A stretch of 64,000 bases of DNA from Monarcha castaneiventris obscurior (lineage: Eukaryota > Chordata > Aves > Passeriformes > Monarchidae), in the NCBI GenBank assembly GCA_026261815.1, contig JAMPIT010000856.1, positions 8,354,001-8,418,000 on the forward strand, written 5' to 3'. The notes under the pieces were generated by a model. That model had not been told where the DNA came from, did not search any database, and saw only the letters and a program-made list of their open reading frames with translations. Positions 24,495 through 37,000 of the stretch are shown here, in pieces. The translations under genes were made by a program, and so were the position numbers. Each line of letters begins with the position of its first letter. Position 1 is the stretch's first letter.

Positions 24495-25539
24495 GGCGGG
24501 AGCTGGGAATGGCAAGGTGTGTGGGAGAAACACCAAACCCCACATCCGGTCACTTCGTTACCGGGAGAGCCCCATCCCCAAGGCTTCTAACGCTCGGCTA
24601 TTCCCGGTTTTTTCACAGCCAGGGGGTATTTTTAGCTCTGACACGTCCCAGGGATCAAGTATCCACCAGGATCGGGGAATTCGCAGGGGGGAACCCTTGG
24701 GATTTACCGTGTAAGTTAAGCCTGGCCCCGGCTGCTGAGGATGAGGCCGGATTCCCCTGGCTGCTGCTCCGAGTGAACTCAGGGTTACCTCCAGCATTCC
24801 CCATCCCGAGGAATGACTGACACAGCAGGAAAAACGCCAGAGGTTTTCCAGCAAAAGGGGGAACAAATGAACTTCGTGTTCAATCCGCGGCAGTCTGGGC
24901 TCGCTGCAGCTCCCTGCCAGCTCTGCTCTCCTTCTCCTCCTCAATTTATTCATTTGTCCGTCTGCTCCGAGGGGAAATCAGGGAAGGTTGGGTTTCTCTT
25001 CCCTTTCTCAACCCAGGAAACCAGAGGGAAGAAAGGAGCTGGGGAAGGAATCTAGGCCATGCCATTGTGCCTCTATCTGGGGCTTCAAGCCGTCGCGCTG
25101 GGCTGGTTTGAAAGGGCCCATTTCTGTCTCAGGCTCACTCGTTTGATTTTATTTGGATTTTCTTTTGTTCGCTCAGCTGGAACAGGCGGGCGCAGAGGGA
25201 GGGGAAGGCAGAGGATTCCAATAATGGGGTTTTGGCAGCAGGTTGGGCATAAAACAGCTTTATTTGGGATTTTGGGCCTTTTTTTTTGTTTGCAGCAGAT
25301 GAAAGGAACTCGTGGAGGGGCCGGGGCTGGGGCTGGTGATCCCCGGGCTGTGTTGTGTGAGTCGAGTGTCCCACCCCAATAGTTGGGATTTTGCTGGGAA
25401 TCCCTGTCCTTTTCTGTTGGGAATCATCGGGAAGCTGTTGGTAATTGATCCAGGGCTCCGACCTCGATGCGTTCACCCCACTCCTGTGCCCACTGCTCCC
25501 ACAGCATCCCAAATCCTGGGATAAACACAGCAGGAAGTT

Positions 25540-25600
25540 GAATCATGGGCTGGGTTGGGTTGGAAGGGACCTGAAGGATCATCCAGATCCAGCTCGGAGT
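25540..25600 (-). mobile_element. CR1 LINE terminal remnant
   Basis: Antisense terminus AATCATGGGCTGGGTTGGG, TTGGAAGGGACCTGAAGG. It is then interrupted by unrelated sequence. Confidence 0.6.
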
Positions 25601-25867
25601 CTCGTTCCCACTGTGGGGTTTTGGCTCCCAGCTGGAAGCCAAAACCATCACCCAGACCTGGCTTTTCCCCCAGGGAGTTTCCATTGGGTTTTGCTTCCTG
25701 CAAATCCAGATTTTGCTGGTTTGGTGCCGTTTTCCTTGCCTGCAGTCTTGGAATCTGGTGATGGAAACCTCTTGCTTGGTCATCTTAATCATGTCAGGTG
25801 CCCAAAACTTCCCAGATCCCTGGGCTGGGATTCTGGGACATGTGCGCTGCAGCAGTGTGGGATCAGG

Positions 25868-25920
25868 GAATGGTTTGGGTTGGGAGGGACCTTAAAGCCC
25901 ATCCACTTCCACCCCTCCCC
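25868..25920 (-). mobile_element. CR1 LINE terminal remnant (left arm of inverted pair)
   Basis: Antisense terminus GAATGGTTTGGGTTGGGAGG, GACCTTAAAGCCCATCCA. It faces a sense terminus at 25984. Confidence 0.7.
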
Positions 25921-25975
25921 TCTCCCTCCTGCCCTGACATCCCACTCAGCCACCAGATTCCCCCGGTATTCCTGG

Positions 25976-26040
25976 CTGGGACTGGATCGGCTTAAAGGTC
26001 CCTTCCAACCCAAACCATTCAGGGATTCTGGGATTCTGGG
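25976..26040 (+). mobile_element. CR1 LINE terminal remnant (right arm of inverted pair)
   Basis: Sense terminus CTTAAAGGTCCCTTCCAACC, CAAACCATTC with a decayed GGGATTCTGGGATTCTGGG tail. About 32 bases mirror the left arm with few mismatches. Confidence 0.7.
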
Positions 26041-26764
26041 AAGCAAAGCTTTGCTGTCTGATAACTGATCATCCCTATCCAGCAGCAAGGGTGGGATTCA
26101 GACAGACTGAGCTTCTCCTGGGCTCAGCCTGCCAGGCTCGAGCCTAAAACACTGTGCACGTGCTGAAGAGCTCGGCTGAACAGGAACCCTTCAGAGTGAG
26201 CAGGCACCGGAATGTTTTCGGGAGGAATCATCCCAAATGTCGAGCTGATCTCGAAATCCTCGTGGGAGTAAATGTCACTGGAATTGCTGAGCCTGTGCCA
26301 GCCGTGGGGGGAGTTTGGGAAAGGCTGGCGTTGGTTGTGCCAGCTCCAGCAGGCAGCAGGAGGGGGATAACTCCGAGCACCCCATGGAGAGCAGCATTCC
26401 CGGGATGGTGACGGTGACAGAACCAGAGCTCGGGGCTCTCCAGTGGGTTCCTCCTTCCTTTGGTGTGAAACCACCTTTGGAAACCTGCGGGAATTATCGT
26501 GATGGAGGAATGACCAGGATCTTGGAACAGCAAACTCTGGGGAGCTTTTGAAGGGCGTCTCTGAAGGGTGAGCTCCAGACTTGGAGTTTGTTCCCGTTGT
26601 TTTTCCATCCATCTCCCCATGGGAGAGGGGCTGGATTTGGAGCAGCCAACTCCGTCGGAGCGATGTCCACACGAGGAGTGGCTGGGGAAGTGTTAGATCC
26701 AAAGTGTAAAATTCCCTGGGAGGGGCGGGAGTTGGATTCCATGGAGGACAAGGGGTGATTGTTT

Positions 26765-26977
26765 TAAACTCAAGGAGGGAAGATTTGAATTGGATATTGG
26801 ATTTGGATTGGATATTCCTGGCTCGGGGGGTGGGGAGGCCCTGGCACAGATTCCCAGAGAAGCTGTGGCTGCCCCTGGATCCCTGGAAGTGTCGAAGGCC
26901 AGGCTGGAACACCTGGGATAGTGGAAGGTGTTGGGGTGGGAACTGGATGGGCTTTAAGTCCCTCCCAGCCCAAATCG
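26765..26977 (+). mobile_element. CR1 LINE 3' fragment
   Basis: Sense copy preceded by GGATATTGGATTTGG, with CCCAGAGAAGCTGTGGCTGC, GTGTCGAAGGCCAGGCTGG and the terminal GGGCTTTAAGTCCCTCCC. Confidence 0.85.
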
Positions 26978-28942
26978 CTGCTTTTTGCTGGGAATTCTCT
27001 ACATGGACATCCCTGTCTTGTCTCATCCTCAGCAGGGACAGCTCTTCCCAAGTTTCAGGAGGGGCCTGAAGGAGCCCCCTCAGCATTCCCCACACTCGTG
27101 CTCATGGCAGGAAACATCCCTTGGAATGGCAGCTCCCAAAGAAACTTCCTGGAGCAGCTCCGAGTTCCAGGCAGGGCACGGATCCGCCAGGATCTGCAGC
27201 AGGAGCCGGCTCCAGCTCCGTGCTCAGAGCAGATGGAAGGAGCAGCATTTCCCTCCCACGCTCCTCCCCGGGAGGCCCTTTGGAGCGATGACATTTTTCC
27301 TTTAACCCCCTGATATTTTTCCGGGATCTGAATTAGCAGCCCACACACGAGGATGGGTTTTTTCCTCCCTTCCTTTTCTTTTCTGTCTCTCCCTGGATTC
27401 AGGGAAGGGGCTGCTCTGAGTATTTGAGTCGTTTGGAAATCCGGGAAAAGCCAACCTGTGCAGGGTGGATTCCTCATTAATTGGAATTCCAGGAAAAGAC
27501 GAGAGTTGAGGGGAGATCATTTTGGTGCTGCAGGTGTGACCATCCCCTTCCCAATCCCCCACGATCCTCAAGTTCCCCTTTCCCAGGGAACAGCCCCAAA
27601 AAGGGAGGAAGGATGCCGTATTACCAGACTTCCCAGGGTGTAGCTTTCCATGGAAGAAGAATATCCCTGGAAGTATTTAAACTTCTGCTGCTTTATCCCT
27701 TGCTCGCTAAATCTCAAAGCTCGTTAAATCCCAAGCTTTGTAGCAATGGTTTAATGTCTTAAGCCTTGACCTAAATTACCTGCTCTGTGTCCTAGGATTA
27801 GGAATGCTCTGGATTGGGAAGGGTCCTCTCCTCCTCCAGCTTTCCCGTGTTCCCAACAGTTCTGCCTTTGGAATTTGGATTGGTTTAAAGTGCATTTGGG
27901 AGCAGCAATTGGACTTTTCCTGATTGGAAGGATTTTCATGTAAGCAGATTGGGAGGGTGGGAGTCGGGCTTTAAAAGCCTCATTCATCCCTAATCCCGAA
28001 TAATTCCGTCTCCATGGCTTTTAACGTGATTAAACCGGGGCAGGCTGTGACGACACCCGGCAATTGCGCTTCCCAAAGAATATTGGATTTAGCCCAGAGC
28101 GAGGCTGCCCAGCCAGAAAAGGAGGAATTTGGTGGTTGGGTTGGGCAGTCCCAAGTTCAAGCCCCTGTTCTCCCTGGAGTCCAGGTGCTCCATAATTCCA
28201 GGATGGAAAAGCAGAGCCTTTTCCCAGCCATTTTACCTCATCCCTGGATCCAAAGCCATCCAGGGCTGGCAGCTTGTGCTGCTCTCCACATCCCAGGATT
28301 TCCTTGTGTAGAGCCCGTTGTGGATGGATGGGATGGGAGGTGGAATGGGGTCTCCTGGATTGTCATGGCCGTGGATTTGTCCGTCACCAAGTGCCAAATT
28401 CTTGGAATTGCATCCCCCTGGAACTGCACCCCTCCATCACCCTCCTGCACGTGCTGCCCTCTGGAAAACGCTGGATCCTGCAGGAATAACGAGTTCCCTC
28501 TGTGATCTTGTGCCAATCACTCAACCTCATTACGTCCCAATTCCTTTGTGCTTAACCAGCGGATAATCCCTGGGAAAGGAGCTTTCCAGAGGGTGGGATA
28601 AACCCATTGGCAGCTCCAAGGAGCTGGGAGGTGCTGAGCCACAGGGATGTGCCAGAATCCTGGGAATACAGCAGGGAAAGGAAGGTCTTGGGAAAAATGG
28701 TTATTTAATTGCCACTCCTTGTAACAGAGCTCCCAAAAAGTCACAATTCCCAGGCAAGGAAAGCCCTAAGCCAGAATTCCCCACAGGTGGGAGGTAATCC
28801 CAGGATTGGGTTTATTGTGTCTGCTCCATAAATTCACACATTGCTCTGATGCATTCCCAAAGTTCTGCAAGTCCAGATTCCTCATGGATCTAAAAACCTG
28901 TCGTTTTCCAGGTCTTTTTTCCCCCAATCCTGCCAATCCCTC

Positions 28943-28969
28943 AAAAAAAAAAAAAAAAAAAAGAAAAAA
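28943..28969. repeat. A-rich homopolymer tract
   Basis: A20 followed by G and A6. No retrogene body was recognised next to it. Confidence 0.9.
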
Positions 28970-29492
28970 GAGAGGGATTGAGTGGGGGGTGGGTGGGGGG
29001 GTGTCCCAGGATTGGGATCAGGACTCTGCATTCCCAAAGCTCCCAGACAGTTTGGGAAGGGAGACACGACTCCCATCCAAATGGGTCTCACTTCATGTTT
29101 GTCACCAGCTCCCAAAATCGAAGGGAATTTTTTGTGAAATGTCTTCAGCTCCAGGACTGTAATTATGGGGCAGCTCCTCCGTGTCCGGGGTGTCCTCGGG
29201 AGCTGTCAGGGATAATGGGATGTGACGGTGCTGGGATGGAAGCAAAGCCACCTCTGCTTCCCTGGGTGTTGCTGCCCTTTCGGTAACGGATTGTCACTTC
29301 CACGGCAATTAGTGCTTCCCGAAGGGAAGGCTGATTCCATTGGATTCCCTCTTCCAGAAGTAGGGATAATTAATTTACCAGCCACTTCAGCGCTGGCAAC
29401 TTTGTCACTCTGCTGTCAACTCACAAAGGCATCTCCGAGGAGTTGGGGAAAAGGAGGAATTGGTTCATATCCTTATTTTTATAGGATGAGGA

Positions 29493-29635
29493 TGGTCCTG
29501 GCACAGATTCCCAGAGAAGCTGTAGCTGCTCTATCCCTGGAAGTGTCCAAGGTTGGACGAGGCTTGGAGCAGCCTGGGATAGTGGAAGGTGTCCCTGCCT
29601 GTGGAGAGGGTGGGATGGGATGATCCTTTTCCTTT
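29493..29635 (+). mobile_element. CR1 LINE 3' fragment
   Basis: Sense copy with GGCACAGATTCCCAGAGAAG, CCCTGGAAGTGTCCAAGG, GGAAGGTGTCCCTGCC. The terminal part is decayed. Confidence 0.82.
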
Positions 29636-30228
29636 CTCCCAAGGGTGGTGCCCGTTGGGAATTCATCTCCAGCCGGGATTTGGGCAGGGAAGGAGTGGCA
29701 TTGATCCGGATTTATCAGTGAGATAACGGGGGAAACCCTCCTCTCACCATTTGCTTGGGATTGCAGAGACACTTCCAGGATTCCCTCTTTTTCTGCCAAG
29801 AGCCTCCCCAGAAGTTTGCGAAACGCTATTTTAGAGCCTCTCCTCCACCCCCAAGCTCCCAGCCCGGCTCTTGGAGAAGACCTGGAAAAGGAATGGAGCA
29901 TCTGCTTCCCTGGGCCTGGGGGAATTCTGGCACCGCTCGGTGTCAAAACACTCCCAGTATTTTTAGGAGAACGGCTCCGTAGGCACGAGCTCCTTGCAAA
30001 TATTCCTGGGATTCCTTCAGAGGGTACCAGGCTTTCTTCTCACCACGATGGGGCAATCCCACTTTAATTCCGGAAATCAGGAGGGTGGGAATGCTCTGAT
30101 GGGATTGCTGCACCCAAACCTGTGCACTGGGGGGATTTCTTTGTGCTTTAACTCGTGTCCCATCCCCAGCTGAGAGATTTTATGAGGTTTCTTTGGGGTT
30201 TTTTTTGGAAAAACTGGAAGTTTTTCCA

Positions 30229-30348
30229 TGCATGGTTTGGGTTGGAAGGGACCTTAAAAATCATCTCGTTCCACCCCTGCCATGGCAGGGACACCTCCCA
30301 CCATCCCAGGATGCTCCAGCCTGGCCGGGGGCACTTCCAGGGATGCAT
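30229..30348 (-). mobile_element. CR1 LINE 3' fragment
   Basis: Antisense copy with GGTTTGGGTTGGAAGGGACC, CCATGGCAGGGACACCTCCC and GGGCACTTCCAGGGATGC. It is truncated there. Confidence 0.85.
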
Positions 30349-30798
30349 TTTTTTGAACTGGGGTGTGCTCCATGTTTTCTGGAGCCTGGAAAGGGGGAGA
30401 ACAGGCTCGGAATTCCTCATTTCCCTCAGGCACAGCAGCCCCCTGATCTGCCTGATTTACCTTGTGGTGATTTTAGTTTAAGTCTGGCTTTACTCTTTCA
30501 AGCTCTTTCTTCAGACTAAACCAACAAACAGTTCCTCCCTGGCCACCCCGCAGCAGCCACATCTCCTTTGGCACAACTTTCCCAATATCAAAATATTCCC
30601 TCTCCACCGTGGCCTCCATCCGAGATTGAATGTGCTGGGACCACTCGTGGGGGAAAAAACCTCGGCTTCTTCCTTGATTTTTCCTTTATTTTTAATCCTT
30701 CAAAGGGTTTTTAGTCCCGATTCAAAGGGGCCTTATGTTTCTGTGTTTTGGGGAAGAGGCAGCTTTGTTGTGGCAAAACAGCTGCACGGAGACGTGGA

Positions 30799-30844
30799 AA
30801 CAGAATAAATGTGGGAGCAGAATAAATGTGGGAACAGAATTAAT
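30799..30844. repeat. 17-bp short tandem repeat
   Basis: Two and a half copies of CAGAATAAATGTGGGAG. Confidence 0.7.
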
Positions 30845-32090
30845 CAGGAGCTGGAGAAAGGAAGGAGTGGGACGCTTTTATCTCTTTATTCCAGCGTTGT
30901 CCCCAAATGTCCCAGTTTTCTGTCACTCACAGCCCCTCTCAAATCTGCCAGATGGGGACGTGGCCCTGAAGGGGATGAGGAGAGATAAGGACTTGGTTAA
31001 TTATTAATGTTGATATTCCCAAACAGTCGATGGGAGTTGTGGGAGGGCTCCGTGTTTCCCTCAGCCGCTATTTCTGCTCCAAACCTCAGGGGGCAAAGCT
31101 CAGCTTTGGGCCCCATATTGAGAATCCTCTGATTTGTTGATTCTGGGATTTAGGCTCGTCCTAAAGGCAGCCTGGACTTGAGGTTTACTGAGAACTTGAG
31201 CTGATTTTGGAGGTTTCAGGGCAACGAATTCCCTGGGGAAAAGCTCAGAGGCAAAATTCCCTTTCCATGGTGCAGCCACATCTTCCCAGCACCCCCTTCC
31301 TGGGTTTTAATTAAAACCAGCTCCATCCTGGTGGGGAGAGCGGGACAAGGTGATCTCCAGGGCCACTGTCCAGAAGTGGAGCACTTTGTCCTCCCTCTGT
31401 CCTTCCCTCTCCGCAGGCTCCGGGCTCTCTGGAAGCACAGGCGGTGTTTAGGTTTAATTGGCATCTCCTGAGCTCCCCTGAACGAGCCATCCCCAGAAAA
31501 GATGGAAAAGGGAGATCTGTGGATGCTGCAGAGCCCCAGCGAGGCGCAGGAGATGGGAAGTGGATCCATATCTGCGCCTGCCCTTGCTGTCCCTGCTCTG
31601 CTGCAAATGCAATTCCATCAAATCCTCATTTCCTGCCTCTCCTGGTGCTTTGATGGAGCTGGAACAGCCACATTCGTATGGGATAATGGGGATTTGGAGG
31701 GATAATGGGGTTTTGGAGGCAGCTCTGCCACCGTGGGATTGATGGGGAGGAGAGGGATGCTCCTCTCTCAGCATTTCCAGGGATCCCGTTCCAGCTCCCT
31801 GGTGCCTCAGGAAGTTGGGAATGTTTTTGCTATGCTGATGCCAGGGCGTGGCTCTTACTCAGCAGGGTGGGATTGTGCCAGGATGGAAAACCCCAAATGA
31901 GATTTGCCAAACTCATCCATGCAGGAGAGGGGCTGGAAGTGGGGAAGCAGGAATTCCCACTGTGCTCCTCACTTGGGTCGTGGCTGAACCTCAGCTGGAT
32001 TGGAGAAATCCCGAAAATCCAGTGCAGAGAGGGTTTTGGAGTCTGGGCTTTTGTCTGATTTATTACTGGGGCTTCCAAGGCCTTCAGAAA

Positions 32091-32255
32091 ATCCCGGAAT
32101 GGTTTGGGATGGGAGGGACCTTAAAGCCCATCCATGGGCAGGACACTTCCACTATCCCAGGGTGCTCCGAGCTCCAAGTCCAACCTGGCCTGGGACATTC
32201 CAGGGATGGAGCAGCCACAGCTTCTCCAGCCAGATTTGTCCCAATATTCCATAAA
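32091..32255 (-). mobile_element. CR1 LINE 3' fragment
   Basis: Antisense copy with GAATGGTTTGGGATGGGAGG, CCATGGGCAGGACACTTCC, CAACCTGGCCTGGGACATTCC and CAGCCACAGCTTCTCC. Confidence 0.84.
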
Positions 32256-32940
32256 ATGCCATTCCAACAAACCCCAATCACCAGGCCCAAGTGCTGCTTT
32301 GCCAAAATTCCTTGTTTTGGGTTCATCCCGAGGAGTTGCCCCATCTCCTGCCCTTTGGGTGGCCCTTGGAGCAGCTCCTTCCCCCACCATCCAACACCTC
32401 CGCTGAGATCCGCGCTCACACTCCATAATCCAGGCTTCCCTACAAATCCAGCTGGCAGTGCTGTGCTGTGGGCTCATTAACATTTAGGAAGCCTCGATTC
32501 CGTAGGAAAACAGGGAAATAAATCAGCAGCTCCTTTGTTTCCCTGTTTACACGTCCACCCCGCGCTCCGGAGGGACGGATTTGTTTAACGGGAGCATCCA
32601 GCGGCGCTTGGAGCAGGAGCTGCTCCGGGGTGGTTCATCACAGGCAGTAATTGACTGTCACGCCGCTTTTTTTCCTCGTTTTTATTCCCATTATTCATCA
32701 GGCGGAGAGAAAAGAGGAGCTGACAGGCAGGGAAGGAAGAGCCAGCGCCGCTGGCGGGTGCCCGGGAGGCAGCGTGGGTGGCACCTCCTGAGCTGGCACC
32801 GAGCCACCCAGGGGACACCGAGCGACTCCGCAGTGGCCACTTGAGACTGGCCTTATCAATATTTTCCGAGGGTTTCTTGGGAAATGAAAGGCTAATTCCC
32901 AAATTTAGATCCGTTGCAATTAACGGGTTCTAATCCGCGA

Positions 32941-33275
32941 GGAAATGTTCTTTTTTCTCCCTGTTTTTTTTTTTTTTCCTTCCAAATTCAATCTATTCCT
33001 CCACGTGCCTTAGAGCTGGAGCATCTAAGGAATTTCCAGCCTTTGCTGTCTTTTTTTTTTCCCCATTTTTCCGCCCAAATCCCTTTTTCCCTTCCCTGTG
33101 CAGCCCCCTCGGAAATGTTCCTTTTTATTCCTGAATTTTTTTTCCTTCTGAATTCAATCCATTCCTCCACGTGCCTTAGAGCTGGAGCATCCAAGGAATT
33201 TCCAGCCTTTGCCATCTTTTTCTCTCCCATTTTTCCCCCCAAATCCCTTTTCCCCTTCCCTGTGAGACCCCTCCA
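32941..33275. repeat. 170-bp tandem duplication
   Basis: Two copies (32941-33110, 33111-33275) share GGAAATGTTC, ATTCCTCCACGTGCCTTAGA, GCTGGAGCATC and AAGGAATTTCCAGCCTTTGC. Each includes a T-rich block and a CACGTG E-box. Confidence 0.9.
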
Positions 33276-33895
33276 GGATGAGCAGCCCCATTATCCCATC
33301 CTGGCTGTGCTGCCTGGTGCTTCCATGGGACTGAGCTGCTTCCCAGAGATCATTTGAGGCAAGAAAGGCCCAATTAGCTGCACATTCCAGCCCTCAACTA
33401 ATTGGGAAGGGAATTGAGGGTTATTTTTACTCAATCTGGAGACAGCAAAATATTTTGATTGCCGGGGAAGTTGTTTGGCACAGTCAGAGAGGGACAATCT
33501 GGAAAATTCCAGTTGGGATCAACTGGGAAGCGTCAGGTCAAGGCAGGAATCGAGGGATACAGGGATTCAATCATGCCAAGCTTGGTGTTACAGACACTGT
33601 GGCATCCCAGGTGGAAAAAAGTGGATTTTGGGATCTAACTCAGGGCTGGAAAAAGCAGTGGCAAATTGCCATGGCGTGCTGAGGGGTTCCTGCTGCTTGC
33701 AGCTGGATCTGAGGAATTTTTTGGGAAGAATTCTGGTTCTTCTGTTGGTGGTGACGCTGTTATTGTAGGGCTTGGGTTTTGCTTGAGGTCTGGGAATTTT
33801 CTGATGGATTCATGGTGGGAAATGGGTTTATGGATCCCATGGGTGTGGTGGGAAGCTGGAGGAGAACTGGGAAGTTTGAACGGATCAATCCAAGG

Positions 33896-34000
33896 GCTGG
33901 ATGGGCTTGGAGAAACCTGGGATAGTGGAATTGTCCCTGCCCATGGCAGGGCGTGGCACTGGCTGGGCTTTTCCAAACCAAACCATCCTGGGATTCTCTG
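33896..34000 (+). mobile_element. CR1 LINE 3' fragment, short
   Basis: Sense copy with GGCTTGGAGAAACCTGGGAT, GTCCCTGCCCATGGCAGG and the terminal CCAAACCAAACCATCCTGGG. Confidence 0.8.
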
Positions 34001-37000
34001 AGCTGGACTCCACCAGGCTGGGGATTGAAGCTCTTGATGGAGATGTGGAGATCCTGCTCTCCAAATTAGAATTTGCAATGGGAAACATGGAAAAGTCCGG
34101 TCCCGCTGTTCAAAGCGGGAGAGGAGGAGGCTGTGGCCATTCCCACCTTGTCCAGGGCATGGAGAAGGACACGGGAATCTCCTGGGGACAGACTGGATTC
34201 AGCCTTGGATGCCCTGGAGCAGTGGGAGAGACAGGAATTGTCTTGTTCCATCCCACATCTCCAGAGATGTCTCCTGGATCCAGAACCAGTCTGGAATATC
34301 CCACCCGGAATCTGTAGGAACAACAGTGACCTCAAAACCCCAGTGAGGGCAGGATCCACACTCATTAGGGCCGCAATTAATGCTGCTAAATGAGTTTTGG
34401 GCCCATCAGGGCTTTCACTGGGGCAGAGCTCTGCAGCTCTGCCTTATCCAGGTTGGATGAGCCGGAGCTCCCGGAAAATCCCAGGGGAGCCACAAAGGAA
34501 AAGTTCCAAAGAGCCTGAAGTGTGCCGGTGTCTGCACTTCCAAATGGCCTCGACTTTGGGAGAATCCAGGCTGGGGAAAGCTCCTGGGGCAGCTCAGACG
34601 CAGCACTCAGGGCTGGAGGTCAGGTGGGAATTCCGGGAGGAAAACTCAGGCGCCGTCTCTGCCACGAGCTCCAAACCTTGGATCCTGGCAGTTCAAACCT
34701 CCCGGAATTAACCCCAAGAAATGGGATGAGGTATTCCCTGGATGTATTATGCACAGTTAATGACTGGAACATGGGGAACGTTGGAATTAAATCCGTTCCC
34801 CCGAGGAGCAGCACAAAGCCTTTTTCCAAGGATTGCCCTGGCGGCTTCATCCCGGTGTCTGCTCGGATTTTTCCCAGCCTGGCTGTGCTTGGAAATGAAT
34901 TTATACCTGACTTATGTCTGGATTTATATCCAAGAAAAGGAGTTTGGCACAGACAGCTCCAGAAAGTTCAGCCTGAGGTGGGAATTGCTGATTTGAGCTC
35001 GTGTTTATTGCTCAGCCTGGAACTCGCCCGGAGCTCTGCGAGTCCTGGGATTCCTGGAGCTTTGATTCCCTGCCTTGGTTTAGCTTTGCTCTCTTACTGA
35101 GCGGGAAAAACCACCGGATTTGTGTTGTTCTTCCTGCAAAGTCTCTTTGCTGCAGAATTCCCCAATCCCAGCTGAAAGCTTGGAGTGATTCCTTCTTGGA
35201 AATCAGCCCCCAGTGGTGATTTTTAGGAGAAAATGGAGATAACGCCAAGTGCCCTGGCAGAACTCGAGAAATTCAATTTCTCCACCAATTCCTGCCCTTC
35301 TTTGCTTCCTGGGAATTCCTCTCCTGCCCCATCACATCCTCCCCTCCTGCTGCTTCATCCTCACCTTCCATTTCCAGCCCTGCCCACTCCAGACCTGGGT
35401 GAAATCCTCAGGAAAAGGTTGGTTTAAGTGCTCTGCTGGATTTGGGCCAGCTCCGGTCGGGTTTCCAGATGTGCTTGAGCCAGGACTAAACCCTAAATGC
35501 CATCACCCAGGCTTGCAGCTCGCCCTTAAAATACCCATCAGTGCTCGGAGCAAAAATCTGCTCCCAGCAGCACCCTCAGGAGGCAAAAACATGGGAAGAT
35601 GGGACAAATCCATAGGATTTCTATCCCAATTCAAAGCCTGGCTCATCCAGGTACCTGTTGCTCTCCAGGGCAAACATCCCTGGAATTCTATAACTATTTA
35701 CAAATGATGTTTTGGGGTTTTGCAGCTCTGGGCCAGCTGCAGCTCCCTGAGCCCACCCCTAACGAGCAGGGCCTTAATTAGTGGGAGGAGGGAGAAGCTT
35801 CTCCCAGATTCCTCCTGGATCCAACCCCGAATTTCCTTGCTCATCCCTGCCCTGTGCTCTGCTCCTCCTGTGGCAGCACCGGGACCCCTGCGAGGGCCGG
35901 GAGCCTCCTGCCAGGGAATCCTGGTGATTCTGTGGGATCTGAGGTAGGAGAGCTTGGGAAAAGGGTGGGAAAAAGGGATTTTGTCGCCTCTTTGCAGCTC
36001 CCACTCCTCGCTCCTCACGTGGCACCACAGCGTCGCTTGTTTGGGCTGGAAACGCTGCAGGGGGGAATTTTCCAGGAGCTTTCTTTTCTCGCTGTATGAA
36101 AAGGAAAAGGGGAGAACAAAAAGCAGCCCAATAATTTTTCCATTAATCCCAAGCTTTGGGAGTCTTTTGTTCAGGTGGTTTGTTTACAAATCCGCTCCTC
36201 CTGGAGCTCGGCTCCGTGAGAGGGTCCCGTGGAATAAGCGTTGGAATAGAGCTCGGATCCGCTCCACACCTTTCGGGGGAGGATCTGGAGAATTCCACGT
36301 GTCAGCCTGGAGTGGGAATGGCTGGGAGCCGTGCTGGGAGCAGCCACTGGGCCTTACTGGTGCTCACTGGGGAGGAGCTGCTGGGATGATGGATTTTAGA
36401 TGGAAAAAAGGAGCCTTGGTGGGGACTGCAGTGATTTATGGCCTGGCTGAGCCCGTGCGTGCAGCAGCGCCTGATGGGATCTCCAGCCGCACGGATGTTT
36501 GGGAATTGTGGTGCAGGAAAGCTGGGAAGGAAATCCCACCTGCAGGAAATCCCATTTCTTTATCCCAGATTCCCCTCCTCACGCTGGGCTCCCCAGCCTG
36601 TCCCTGCTCAGCTGGAGCAGTGGGAAATGAGGATCAGGCCCTCAGTGGGATGTGCATCCCTCTTTTCTCCCACTGGGTTTTCCTGGAGCTACTTTCCAGC
36701 TGCAAGCCTGGAAGTCTGGGTTGGGAACTCCACGTCTGAGCCTTGTGTGGCCTGAAAATCCCCTGGGAATTGGCTCCTTTCCCTCATCCAAAGTGATGCC
36801 AGTGCTCCTCCTTCCTCTCTGCCAGCTGCACCTTGAGATGGTTTTTGTATTTATTTTGGGGATATTCCAGTTGGAGGCTGAAGGAAGAGATGGCAGAGGG
36901 AAAATTCCAGGTTGGTGGAAGCTTTTCCTGGTTTCTGGAGCCTGGCGTGGCCGCCCAGGACAGCTCTGGGGTCACAGGGGGCAGCAAAAGTCACTTCCAG

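Noticed and set aside
28943..28969. Poly-A or poly-T runs (also 15063, 38697, 47655) as tails of processed pseudogenes
   Set aside because: No coding body, polyadenylation signal plus body, or target duplication was recognised next to any of them.
29470..29478. Second ATATCCTT as U12 donor
   Set aside because: The preceding bases do not encode channel N-terminal sequence in any frame, and a CR1 copy follows directly.
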